Shown here one piece after another: positions 1 through 6,213 of a stretch of 11,316 nucleotides of DNA. Under the pieces are notes generated by a model. It was given only the letters and a program-made list of their open reading frames with translations. It ran no database searches and was not told the origin of the DNA. The stretch is from Pseudomonadota bacterium (GTDB taxonomy: Bacteria > Pseudomonadota > Gammaproteobacteria > Burkholderiales > Burkholderiaceae_D). Numbering within the stretch: the first letter of the stretch is position 1; each line of letters opens with the position of its first letter. Both the position numbers and the translations under genes were made by a program. Location of the stretch: assembly GCA_023392035.1 (NCBI GenBank), contig JAEVZY010000014.1:1-11316 (forward strand), written 5' to 3'.

Positions 1-729
1 GTCAAGGAACACAAGCTGACCCAGGCCGAGCAAGTCAAGACCGCTTTGCGCGACCTGATCGCCGAGCTGCTGCAACCCCTGCAAAAGCCGCTGGTACTGG
101 GCCGCCACCAACCCACGGTGATGATGATTGCCGGCGTCAATGGCGCCGGCAAGACCGCCACCATAGGCAAGCTGGCCAAGCACATGCAACAGCATGGACA
201 AAGCGTGCTGCTGGCGGCGGGCGATACCTTCCGCGCGGCGGCGCGCGAACAGCTCAGCATCTGGGGCGAGCGCAACAACGTGCATGTCATCGCGCAGCAG
301 TCGGGCGATCCGGCCGCGGTTTCGTTCGATGCCGTGCAGTCGGCCCAGGCGCGTGGTCTGGACGTGGTCATGATCGATACCGCCGGCCGTCTGCCGACCC
401 AATTGCACTTGATGGAAGAGCTGCGCAAGGTCAAGCGCGTGATCGGCAAAGGCATGGAGCAGGCGCCGCATGAGGTGCTGCTGGTCATCGACGGCAACAC
501 CGGCCAGAACGCGGTGACCCAGGTCAAGGCCTTCGATGACGCGCTCGGGCTGACCGGCCTGATCGTCACCAAGCTGGATGGCACCGCCAAGGGCGGCGTG
601 CTGGCCGCGATCGTCAAGGCGCGACCGGTACCGGTGTATTTCATCGGCGTGGGTGAAAAAATCGAGGACTTGCAGCCCTTCGTGGCGCGCGATTTCGCCG
701 ATGCCTTGCTGGGCCTGGCCCATGATTGA
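1..729 (+). CDS. ftsY: Signal recognition particle receptor FtsY, C-terminal part (5' truncated)
   Basis: FtsY is the membrane-associated SRP receptor GTPase. It pairs with Ffh to deliver ribosome-nascent chain complexes to the Sec translocon. The reading frame is open from base 1, so the acidic N-terminal A domain and the start lie outside the window; 242 residues are visible. They cover the NG domain: the P-loop GVNGAGKT at visible residues 45-52, the GDTFRAAA segment (74-81) typical of SRP GTPases, DTAGR (126-130), and the guanine-specificity TKLD (190-193) followed by GTAKGG. The C-terminal GVGEKIEDLQPF segment is also characteristic of the family. The TGA stop overlaps the ftsE start by 8 bases (ATGATTGA), and ftsY-ftsE-ftsX-rpoH is the order also known from Escherichia coli. 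Identification is firm; only the missing N-terminus is unknown. Confidence 0.97.
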   Translation, partial: VKEHKLTQAEQVKTALRDLIAELLQPLQKPLVLGRHQPTVMMIAGVNGAGKTATIGKLAKHMQQHGQSVLLAAGDTFRAAAREQLSIWGERNNVHVIAQQSGDPAAVSFDAVQSAQARGLDVVMIDTAGRLPTQLHLMEELRKVKRVIGKGMEQAPHEVLLVIDGNTGQNAVTQVKAFDDALGLTGLIVTKLDGTAKGGVLAAIVKARPVPVYFIGVGEKIEDLQPFVARDFADALLGLAHD

Positions 730-1387
730 GTTTCGCTCGGTCTCCAAGCATTATCCGGGCAGCCAGGGCGCGCTGACCGAGGTCAGCCTGAATGTGCCGG
801 CCGGCCAGTTGCTGTTTTTGACCGGTCCGTCGGGCGCCGGCAAATCGACCCTGTTGAAACTGGTGGCGGCCATCGAATCGCCCAGCACCGGCAGCGTGGT
901 GGTGGGCGGCCAGGACATCAGCCGCCTGCATCGCTCGGCCCTGCCTTACCTGCGTCGCAAGCTGGGCTTGATCATGCCGGCCCAGCGCCTGCTGGCCGAG
1001 CGCAATGTGCTGGCCAACGTGATGTTGCCGCTGCAGGTGGCCGGGGAAGCGACGCGCGAAGCCGGCAAGCGCGCCATGGCGGCGCTGGAGCGGGTCGGAC
1101 TGGCCCACAAGGCGCAACAGGCGCCGGCCACGCTGTCGGGCGGCGAACAGCAGCGGGCCATGGTGGCACGCGCGATTGTCCACCGTCCGCAATTGATCCT
1201 GGCCGATGAACCCACCGCCAACCTCGACCGCGAAGCCGCGCGCCAGGTCATGGACTTGCTGCGCGCATTCAACCAGGCCGGCGTCACCTGCGTGATCGCC
1301 ACCCATGACGAACTGAGCCTGGGCGCCGCCGACCAGGTGGCAAGCCTGCGCGCCGGCCGCCTGCAAAACCTGGAGCGCCCGCAATGA
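722..1387 (+). CDS. ftsE: Cell division ATP-binding protein FtsE
   Basis: FtsE is the cytoplasmic nucleotide-binding subunit of the FtsEX complex. This ABC-transporter-like machine sits in the divisome and, in studied bacteria, controls peptidoglycan hydrolase activation rather than transport. The protein is 221 aa, the usual length. Visible motifs are Walker A GPSGAGKST (35-43), signature LSGGEQQR (138-145), Walker B LILADEP (158-164), D-loop NLD and the switch histidine H195 in ATHD. The Q-loop is odd: where FtsE normally reads IFQ, this protein reads IMP, putting Pro86 in the glutamine position, with a glutamine two residues later (Q88). I chose the ATG at 722 because MIEF is the standard FtsE beginning and overlaps the ftsY stop; the same frame stays open upstream to 578 but that part is ftsY read out of frame. 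No strong Shine-Dalgarno sequence is seen, so translation is probably coupled to ftsY. Confidence 0.96.
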   Translation: MIEFRSVSKHYPGSQGALTEVSLNVPAGQLLFLTGPSGAGKSTLLKLVAAIESPSTGSVVVGGQDISRLHRSALPYLRRKLGLIMPAQRLLAERNVLANVMLPLQVAGEATREAGKRAMAALERVGLAHKAQQAPATLSGGEQQRAMVARAIVHRPQLILADEPTANLDREAARQVMDLLRAFNQAGVTCVIATHDELSLGAADQVASLRAGRLQNLERPQ

Positions 1388-2313
1388 TCGGCTGGCTGGA
1401 ACAACATGGCGCGGCCGTAGGGCAGGCACTTCGTCGCCTGAGGCAAAGCTGGACCAGCTTTCTGTTCAATGCGCTGGTGATTGCGGCGGTCCTGTGCCTG
1501 CCTTTCATCGGACTGACCCTGGTGGAAAACCTCCTGCCGCTGTCGAGCCGGCTGGCGACCGATCCTGAGCTGACGGTTTTCCTGTCCGCTCAATCGAGCG
1601 CCGGGCGCGACGCCGCGGGCGCCAGGATCCGCCAGGTGGCGCGCAGCACCGACCCGGCCGCGGAAACCGTTTTCGTATCGCGTGAGCAGGCACTTGCTTC
1701 GCTCAAAAGGCGCACCAGCATAGGTGATACCCTTGCCACCTTGGGCGAAAATCCCTTGCCCGATGCCTGGATCGTGCGCCTCTCGTCCAATGCCGAGGCC
1801 GCCTCCAGTCCAGAGCGCCTGCAGGCGCTGGCCGCCAATCTGGCTCGCCTGGAAGGCGTGGACAAGGTGCAGCTCGATTCGGAATGGATCACCCGCCTGG
1901 CCTCCCTGGTTCGCATTTTGAAGCTCAGCCTGGCTGGCGTGGCGCTGGCGCTGGCGGTAGTGGTGCTGGCCGTGGTCTTCAATACGGTGCGCCTGCAAGT
2001 GCTGACCCAGCGCGAAGAAATCGATGTCTGCCGGCTGTGCGGCGCCACCGATGCCTGGGTCAGCCGGCCGTTCTACTACTCGGGCGCCTTGCTTGGCCTC
2101 TCCAGCGCCGTGCTTGCCTTGACGGCACTGTTCGCCCTGCTGCCTTGGGTGAACCAGGGACTGGCGCAAGTGGCGGGCGCCTATGGCTCGGATTTCCGGC
2201 TCATCGGTCCGGCCTGGCAGCAATGCCTGGCGCTGCTTGCAGGCAGCGCCCTGCTGGGTGCCTTGGGGGCGGGACTCTCGGTGCGGCGGCACCTGCGGGC
2301 CGCTTCTGCCTGA
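1384..2313 (+). CDS. ftsX: Cell division membrane protein FtsX
   Basis: FtsX is the integral membrane partner of FtsE; its large periplasmic loop recruits or activates cell-wall hydrolase regulators at the septum. The 309-aa product shows the family layout. It has a basic N-terminal cytoplasmic tail, TM1 at about 25-47, a soluble periplasmic domain at about 50-175, then three TM segments near 180-200, 233-255 and 277-297. The cytoplasmic stretch between TM2 and TM3 carries the conserved family pattern, here CRLCGATDAWVSRPFYYSG (216-234). Its ATG overlaps the ftsE TGA in an ATGA arrangement, which implies translational coupling and co-expression with ftsE. Two cysteines (216, 219) in the coupling region are a minor local feature. 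Identification rests on topology, the ATD..RPF motif and the FtsE neighbour. Confidence 0.95.
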   Translation: MIGWLEQHGAAVGQALRRLRQSWTSFLFNALVIAAVLCLPFIGLTLVENLLPLSSRLATDPELTVFLSAQSSAGRDAAGARIRQVARSTDPAAETVFVSREQALASLKRRTSIGDTLATLGENPLPDAWIVRLSSNAEAASSPERLQALAANLARLEGVDKVQLDSEWITRLASLVRILKLSLAGVALALAVVVLAVVFNTVRLQVLTQREEIDVCRLCGATDAWVSRPFYYSGALLGLSSAVLALTALFALLPWVNQGLAQVAGAYGSDFRLIGPAWQQCLALLAGSALLGALGAGLSVRRHLRAASA

Positions 2314-2423
2314 GCGCAAGCAATCCGACACCGCGCCTGCCTACAAACCGCGTTCCCGTCTTTGATGGGCCGCAACTTCGGGCGCGGACGATACTCTAAA
2401 GTCCTTTACTGGACTGGAACCCG

Positions 2424-2452
2424 CCGACCATAGCGGCTGGCTATGGAGTCGG
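2424..2452. repeat. Inverted repeat (hairpin) between ftsX and rpoH
   Basis: CCATAGC (2428-2434) and GCTATGG (2440-2446) form a perfect 7-bp stem with a 5-base loop. CCGA (2424-2427) and TCGG (2449-2452) extend it after a two-base bulge. No T-tract follows on the plus strand, so it is not a standard intrinsic terminator for ftsYEX. It could be a weak terminator, an mRNA 3' stabiliser or an operator upstream of the rpoH promoter. A smaller 5-bp inverted repeat, AGTCC (2400-2404) / GGACT (2411-2415), lies just before it. Function is not known. Confidence 0.5.
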
Positions 2453-2466
2453 GACGGCAAATCAAA

Positions 2467-2493
2467 TTAGCAGTCTCATCTTCGGAGTGCTAA
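2467..2493. promoter_or_regulatory. CIRCE element (HrcA operator) upstream of rpoH
   Basis: The sequence reads TTAGCAGTC (2467-2475), a 9-base spacer (2476-2484), then GAGTGCTAA (2485-2493). The known CIRCE consensus is TTAGCACTC-N9-GAGTGCTAA. The right arm matches at all nine positions, the left arm at eight of nine (G instead of C at 2473), and the spacer is exactly nine. CIRCE is bound by the repressor HrcA, whose folding depends on GroEL. The element covers the -35 to -10 region of the predicted rpoH promoter, so bound HrcA should block initiation. HrcA control of this promoter is inferred; the hrcA gene is not in the window. Confidence 0.88.
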
Positions 2494-2503
2494 TATCTTT
2501 TCG
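2467..2503 (+). promoter_or_regulatory. Predicted sigma70-type rpoH promoter with extended -10
   Basis: A -35-like TTAGCA (2467-2472, 4 of 6 to TTGACA) is followed after 18 bases by TAATAT (2491-2496, 4 of 6 to TATAAT). The latter is preceded by TGC, giving an extended -10 (TGn) motif. Transcription would start near 2503, leaving a leader of about 41 bases with a strong Shine-Dalgarno sequence AGGAG (2530-2534), nine bases before the ATG at 2544. Both hexamers lie within or at the edge of the CIRCE arms. Hexamer scores are modest, so this is a plausible rather than certain promoter. Confidence 0.6.
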
Positions 2504-2543
2504 GCTCCCGACCCGGGACAGTCCGACTTAGGAGAAAAACCTT

Positions 2544-3440
2544 ATGTCTTCTTCTGCAACCGATGCCTTGGTACCCACCTCCGGCAATCCGCTTGCACTC
2601 GGTTTTTCAGGCAACCTTGGCAATATTGACGCCTACATCTCGGCCGTCAACCGCCTGCCCATGCTCAGCCAGGAGGAGGAAATCTCCCTTGCCAAGCGCC
2701 TGCGCGACGAGAACGACCTCGCCGCGGCCCAGCAACTGATTCTTTCTCACCTGCGTCTGGTGGTATCGATTGCCCGTGGCTATCTTGGCTATGGCTTGCC
2801 GCATGCCGACCTGATTCAGGAGGGCAATATCGGCCTGATGAAAGCGGTCAAGCGTTTCGACCCCGACCAGGGCGTGCGTCTGGTTTCCTACGCCATCCAC
2901 TGGATCAAGGCCGAGATTCACGAATACATCCTGAAGAACTGGCGGCTGGTCAAGGTGGCCACCACCAAGGCCCAACGCAAGTTGTTCTTCAATCTGCGCA
3001 GCCACAAGGAAGGGCTGGACACGATGTCGGTCAAGCAAGTCGATGAGCTGGCCAAGTCGCTCAACGTCAAGCGCGAAGAAGTGATCGAGATGGAAACCCG
3101 GCTCTCGGGCCGCGACATCGCCCTCGAAGCGCCGACCGATGATGAGGACGACAAGTTCTCGCCCATCGCCTATCTGTCCTCCGACAGCAGCGAGCCGACC
3201 CATGTGCTGGAGGCGCGCCAATACGACAAACTGCAGTCCGAAGGCCTGGAGACGGCACTGGAAAAGCTGGATCCGCGTTCGCGCCGCATCGTCGAAGCGC
3301 GCTGGCTGGCCAACGACGACGGTTCCGGCGCCACCCTGCATGAGCTGGCGGACGAGTTCGGCGTGTCGGCCGAGCGCATCCGCCAGATCGAATCGGCAGC
3401 GCTGAAGAAAATGAAGGGATCGCTGGCGGCCTACCTGTAA
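2544..3440 (+). CDS. rpoH: RNA polymerase heat-shock sigma factor RpoH (sigma32)
   Basis: RpoH directs RNA polymerase to heat-shock promoters of chaperone and protease genes. The 298-aa product has the group 3 sigma70-family layout: region 2.2 core-binding segment DLIQEGNIGLM (89-99), region 2.4 for the -10 element around VSYAIHWIKAEIHEYILKN (114-132), and a region 4.2 helix-turn-helix near 264-291 (TLHELADEFGVSAERIRQIE). The diagnostic RpoH box is QRKLFFNLR (144-152), which distinguishes sigma32 from RpoD and RpoS. The ATG at 2544 is preceded by AGGAG at ideal spacing. It follows ftsX after 230 bases and has its own promoter overlapped by a CIRCE element, so transcription is probably relieved on heat stress through HrcA. 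That is unlike the E. coli gene, where control is mainly translational and by protein stability. A strong terminator follows. Confidence 0.98.
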   Translation: MSSSATDALVPTSGNPLALGFSGNLGNIDAYISAVNRLPMLSQEEEISLAKRLRDENDLAAAQQLILSHLRLVVSIARGYLGYGLPHADLIQEGNIGLMKAVKRFDPDQGVRLVSYAIHWIKAEIHEYILKNWRLVKVATTKAQRKLFFNLRSHKEGLDTMSVKQVDELAKSLNVKREEVIEMETRLSGRDIALEAPTDDEDDKFSPIAYLSSDSSEPTHVLEARQYDKLQSEGLETALEKLDPRSRRIVEARWLANDDGSGATLHELADEFGVSAERIRQIESAALKKMKGSLAAYL

Positions 3441-3452
3441 TCCGCCTGGCCG

Positions 3453-3500
3453 AAAGCAAAAAGCCTTGCAGAGCGATCTGCAAGGCTTTTTGCTTTTTGG
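3453..3500. terminator. Bidirectional intrinsic terminator between rpoH and the sco gene
   Basis: Two perfect 20-base inverted arms (3453-3472 and 3477-3496) enclose the loop GCGA (3473-3476). The GC-rich core CCTTGCAGA/TCTGCAAGG is flanked by A-rich and T-rich arms. Transcripts in either direction therefore see a stable stem followed by a U-rich run (TTTTTGCTTTTT on the plus strand, TTTTTGCTTT on the minus strand). It lies 12 bases after the rpoH stop and about 30 bases after the stop of the convergent sco gene, so it should end both transcripts. Confidence 0.93.
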
Positions 3501-3527
3501 GACCGCGGTTGCGAGTCAGCCGCTCTT

Positions 3528-4163
3528 TCAGCCTTTCTCGGCCAGCAGGCGCTTGATGTCGTGGGCGATCGGCTCCGGTCCCTGGCCATGCTTCACGAAC
3601 AGGCGAATCCGGCCCTTGGGATCGAAGACATAGCTGCCGGCCGTGTGGTCCATGGTGTAGCTGCCGGGCGCCTTGCCGGGCACCTTCTGGTAGAACACGC
3701 GGAATTCCTTGGCCACCTTGTCGATTTCGGCCGGGCTGCCGGTCAGGCCCAGGAAGCGCGAATCGAAGGCCGGCACATATTGCGCCAGCAGCGCCGGCGT
3801 GTCGCGCTCGGGATCGACCGTGACGAACAGGACCTGGACACGGTCGGCATCCGGCCCCAGGCTTTTCATCACCTCCGACATTTCCGCCATGGTGGTCGGG
3901 CAGACATCGGGACACTGGGTATAACCGAAGAACACCACCACCACCTTGCCATGGAAGTCGGCCAGCGAGCGCGGCTTGCCAGTGTGGTCGGTCAGCTGGA
4001 AATCGCGGGCGTAGCCCAGGCCGGTGACATCGGTATTCTTGAACGAAGACTTGACCGGGGACAGCAGCATGCCGCCGCTGTCGCCGCCCTTGTCGCAAGC
4101 AGTCAGGGAAAGCGCCAGGGAAAACGCCAACAGGGGTAAAGCAAACAGGGAACGGATACGCAT
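3528..4163 (-). CDS. Sco1/SenC/PrrC family copper chaperone lipoprotein
   Basis: Sco proteins are periplasmic, membrane-anchored thioredoxin-fold copper chaperones that deliver Cu to the binuclear CuA centre of cytochrome c oxidase subunit II. The 211-aa product begins with a lipoprotein signal ending in LTAC, so Cys23 would be lipidated. Asp24 at the +2 position is the inner-membrane retention signal in E. coli. Copper ligands are present: CPDVC with Cys84 and Cys88, and His173 in MDHTAGSYVFDP. The DPERDTP segment (117-123) is also typical. I chose the ATG at 4163 because it gives the complete lipoprotein signal; the frame stays open far upstream, but that is ctaB read out of frame. The gene begins 14 bases after the ctaB stop, is last in the assembly cluster, and is followed by the shared terminator. 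Confidence 0.95.
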   Translation of the reverse strand: MRIRSLFALPLLAFSLALSLTACDKGGDSGGMLLSPVKSSFKNTDVTGLGYARDFQLTDHTGKPRSLADFHGKVVVVFFGYTQCPDVCPTTMAEMSEVMKSLGPDADRVQVLFVTVDPERDTPALLAQYVPAFDSRFLGLTGSPAEIDKVAKEFRVFYQKVPGKAPGSYTMDHTAGSYVFDPKGRIRLFVKHGQGPEPIAHDIKRLLAEKG

Positions 4164-4177
4164 CACGAACCGCCGCT

Positions 4178-5062
4178 TCAAAGCGGGAAATAGTGATCGA
4201 CCAACAGCGCCGCGAACAGCAGCGAGAGGTAGATGATGGACCAGGCAAATGCCTTGCGCGCGACCAGATCGGTGTAGTGGCGCCACACGCGCCAGGCATG
4301 CCAGAGAAAGACCACACCGAGCACGCTGGCCGAAGCCAGATAGATCAGCCCGCTCATGCGCACCGCATACGGCAGCATCGAGGTGGCCACCAGCGCCAAG
4401 CTGTACAGCCAGATGTGAAACTGGGTCAGCTTCGGACCATGGGTGACCGGCAGCATCGGCAGGCCGGAACGCGCGTAGTCGTCGCGCCGGTACAGCGCCA
4501 GCGACCAGAAATGCGGCGGGGTCCAGACGAAGATGATCAGCACCAGCAACCAAGCTTGCATCGGCACGTCATTGGCGATGCAGGCCCAGCCCAGGGCCGG
4601 CGGCATGGCGCCGGAAAGACCGCCGATGACAATGTTTTGCGGCGTGGCCGGCTTGAGCAGGATGGTGTAGATCACCGCATAGCCGACAAAGGTGGCCAGC
4701 GTGAGCCACATGGTGAGCGGGTTGACGAAGTTGTACAGCACCCACATGCCCATGCCACCCAGGGCGCCGGAAAACACGATGGTCTGGGCCGGCGTGATTT
4801 CTCCGCGCGCCAGCGGGCGGCGCGCGGTGCGCGCCATGCGGGCATCGATCTCGCGCTCCACCAGGCAGTTGACGGCAAAGGCGGCGCCGGCCAGGAGCCA
4901 GATGCCGATCGTGCCGGCCACCACCAGCTTCCAGTCCGGCAGTCCGGGCGAAGCCAGGAACATGCCTATCACGGCGCAGAACACCGCCAACTGCGTGACA
5001 CGCGGCTTGGTGAGCGCCCAATACTGGGAGATGCGGTTTTGCTGGATCGACAAAGAAGACAT
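4178..5062 (-). CDS. ctaB: Protoheme IX farnesyltransferase (heme O synthase)
   Basis: CtaB (CyoE/COX10) is an inner-membrane prenyltransferase of the UbiA superfamily that adds a farnesyl group to heme B, giving heme O, the substrate of CtaA. The 294-aa length is normal. The first prenyl-diphosphate/Mg site appears as NCLVEREID (Asn65, Glu69, Asp73), with Glu where many homologues have Asp. It is followed by the conserved ART..RPLARG segment. A second conserved cytoplasmic loop has YRRDDYARSGLPMLPVTHG, and WTPPHFWSLAL is diagnostic of heme O synthases. About eight to nine hydrophobic segments are visible. I chose the ATG at 5062 because MSSLSIQ..ISQYWALTKPR is the usual start of the family; the frame continues open upstream through ctaA only as a shadow. 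It lies 35 bases downstream of ctaA. Confidence 0.96.
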   Translation of the reverse strand: MSSLSIQQNRISQYWALTKPRVTQLAVFCAVIGMFLASPGLPDWKLVVAGTIGIWLLAGAAFAVNCLVEREIDARMARTARRPLARGEITPAQTIVFSGALGGMGMWVLYNFVNPLTMWLTLATFVGYAVIYTILLKPATPQNIVIGGLSGAMPPALGWACIANDVPMQAWLLVLIIFVWTPPHFWSLALYRRDDYARSGLPMLPVTHGPKLTQFHIWLYSLALVATSMLPYAVRMSGLIYLASASVLGVVFLWHAWRVWRHYTDLVARKAFAWSIIYLSLLFAALLVDHYFPL

Positions 5063-5097
5063 GGACTGGAGACCTGGGCAGCAGTGGCGCGCCGGGA

Positions 5098-6210
5098 TTA
5101 TCCGGACGTGATGACACGCGCGGATCTGGCGCGGAAGTTTAGCACGACGAGCAGGACGACAAGGAGGGCAGCGCCGCCGTTGTGGAGCACTGCCAGGGCC
5201 AGCGGCCAGCGCAGGAAAATCGTGGAGATCCCGGTGGCCAGTTGCAGGCCAAGGACTGCAAGTATGAGCTTGCCGGGACGCACAAGTTCCGCAAAGCGCA
5301 GCGCGCGCAGCGCGGTATAGCCCAGCACCAGGGTCACGATCAGGGCGAAGCTGCGGTGCGTCCAGTGGATGGCTGTCAAAGCGTCCACGCTCAGGTAATC
5401 GCCGCTGGCCGTCTTGCCAAGCTGGCGCCACAGGTGAAAGCCGTTGTTGGCATCCATTTGCGGCAACCATGCGCCATGGCAGAGCGGGAAATCGGGGCAG
5501 GCCAGGGCGGCGTAATTGGTGCTGACCCAGCCGCCCAGGGCGACCTGCATGAATGCCACCACCAGCGCCAAGCCGGCCCAGCCGCGCATCAGCGCATCCG
5601 CGCTCAGCGCCGGACTGAGGGCAGCCATGGGGCTCGCGCCCGCGCGCGGATTCTGGCGACAGGCATGCCAGGTCAGCAAGGCCAGAAGTCCGATTCCCAA
5701 TAGCAGATGGATGGTGACGATCACCGGCTGCAAGCGCAAGGTGACGGTCCAGGCGCCGAAGGCGCCCTGCAGGCAGACAAACCCCAGGAGCAGCAGCGGA
5801 AAGCCGGGCGCAAAGCGCGCATCGCGCCTGGCCGACTGCCGCCACTTGCGCCAGGCCACCACCAGCAAGGTGATGATCAAGACGCCCACCGCCATGGCCA
5901 GGTAGCGATGGATCATTTCTATCCAGGCCTTGGCCACGGTGACCGGGCCGGTCGGCATGGCCGCTTGCGCTGCCTGGATCCGGTCATGTGCCAGGAATGG
6001 ATTGGCTTCGCCGTAGCAGCCTGGCCAGTCCGGACAGCCCAGTCCGGAATCGGTCAGGCGCGTGAAAGCGCCGAACATCACCAGATCGAAGGTGAGGAAC
6101 ACCGTGACCCAGGCCAGCTTGCGGTATTTGTCGGTGTCCTTGGAAGACCAGACTATCGACAGCGGCAACAGCGCCACCAGCAAGGCCTTGAGCGCGAGCT
6201 GTATCAACAT
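5098..6210 (-). CDS. ctaA: Heme A synthase (COX15/CtaA family)
   Basis: CtaA oxidises the C8 methyl group of heme O to a formyl group, giving the heme A used by aa3-type oxidases. The 370-aa membrane protein shows the internal duplication of the family, about eight TM segments. Each half has a cysteine pair in a periplasmic loop: Cys59/Cys65 in the GCPDWPGCYG loop and Cys238/Cys244 in ACPDFPLCHG. Conserved histidines expected to bind heme are His101 in EMIHRYLA (with Glu98), His168 in VTIHLLLG, His285 (or His282) in IHWTHR, and His343 in LHNGG. The motif MFGAFTRLTDSGLGCPDWPG is diagnostic. The ATG at 6210 follows the stop of the preceding Sco-like gene by three bases, which suggests coupled translation. 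Confidence 0.97.
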   Translation of the reverse strand: MLIQLALKALLVALLPLSIVWSSKDTDKYRKLAWVTVFLTFDLVMFGAFTRLTDSGLGCPDWPGCYGEANPFLAHDRIQAAQAAMPTGPVTVAKAWIEMIHRYLAMAVGVLIITLLVVAWRKWRQSARRDARFAPGFPLLLLGFVCLQGAFGAWTVTLRLQPVIVTIHLLLGIGLLALLTWHACRQNPRAGASPMAALSPALSADALMRGWAGLALVVAFMQVALGGWVSTNYAALACPDFPLCHGAWLPQMDANNGFHLWRQLGKTASGDYLSVDALTAIHWTHRSFALIVTLVLGYTALRALRFAELVRPGKLILAVLGLQLATGISTIFLRWPLALAVLHNGGAALLVVLLVVLNFRARSARVITSG

Positions 6211-6213
6211 GGC

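Larger units (their letters stand above)
2448..2512. repeat. Outer inverted repeat centred on the rpoH operator
   Basis: GTCGGGA (2448-2454) and TCCCGAC (2506-2512) are exact inverted copies. Their centre is base 2480, the same centre as the CIRCE-like repeat inside them, and 12 bases separate each outer arm from the inner arm on both sides. The right outer arm also lies in a short TCCCG/CGGGA stem (2506-2510 with 2514-2518) at the predicted 5' end of the rpoH mRNA. This may be chance or an extended operator. Confidence 0.45.

Noticed and set aside
946..2331. Long minus-strand open frame (461 codons) opposite ftsE and ftsX.
   Set aside because: The opposite strand carries complete FtsE and FtsX with coupled starts; this translation is low-complexity Arg/Gln/Gly-rich.
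2607..3341. Minus-strand open frame (244 codons) inside rpoH.
   Set aside because: Fully contained in rpoH, with no plausible promoter or ribosome binding site and no family recognised.
3067..4317. A 416-codon minus-strand frame crossing sco, the terminator and rpoH.
   Set aside because: It reads through the 20-bp terminator stem and is out of frame with the well-supported sco gene.
4193..5320. Long plus-strand open frame (375 codons) opposite ctaB and ctaA.
   Set aside because: It is antisense to two clearly recognised genes. The translation is rich in Arg, Gln, His and Ala with no family resemblance, as expected for a shadow frame in GC-rich DNA.
4178..5845. A 555-codon minus-strand frame that could suggest a CtaA-CtaB fusion.
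   Set aside because: The upstream half is ctaA read in the wrong frame. True ctaA ends at 5098 in another frame and ctaB starts at 5062, so there is no fusion.
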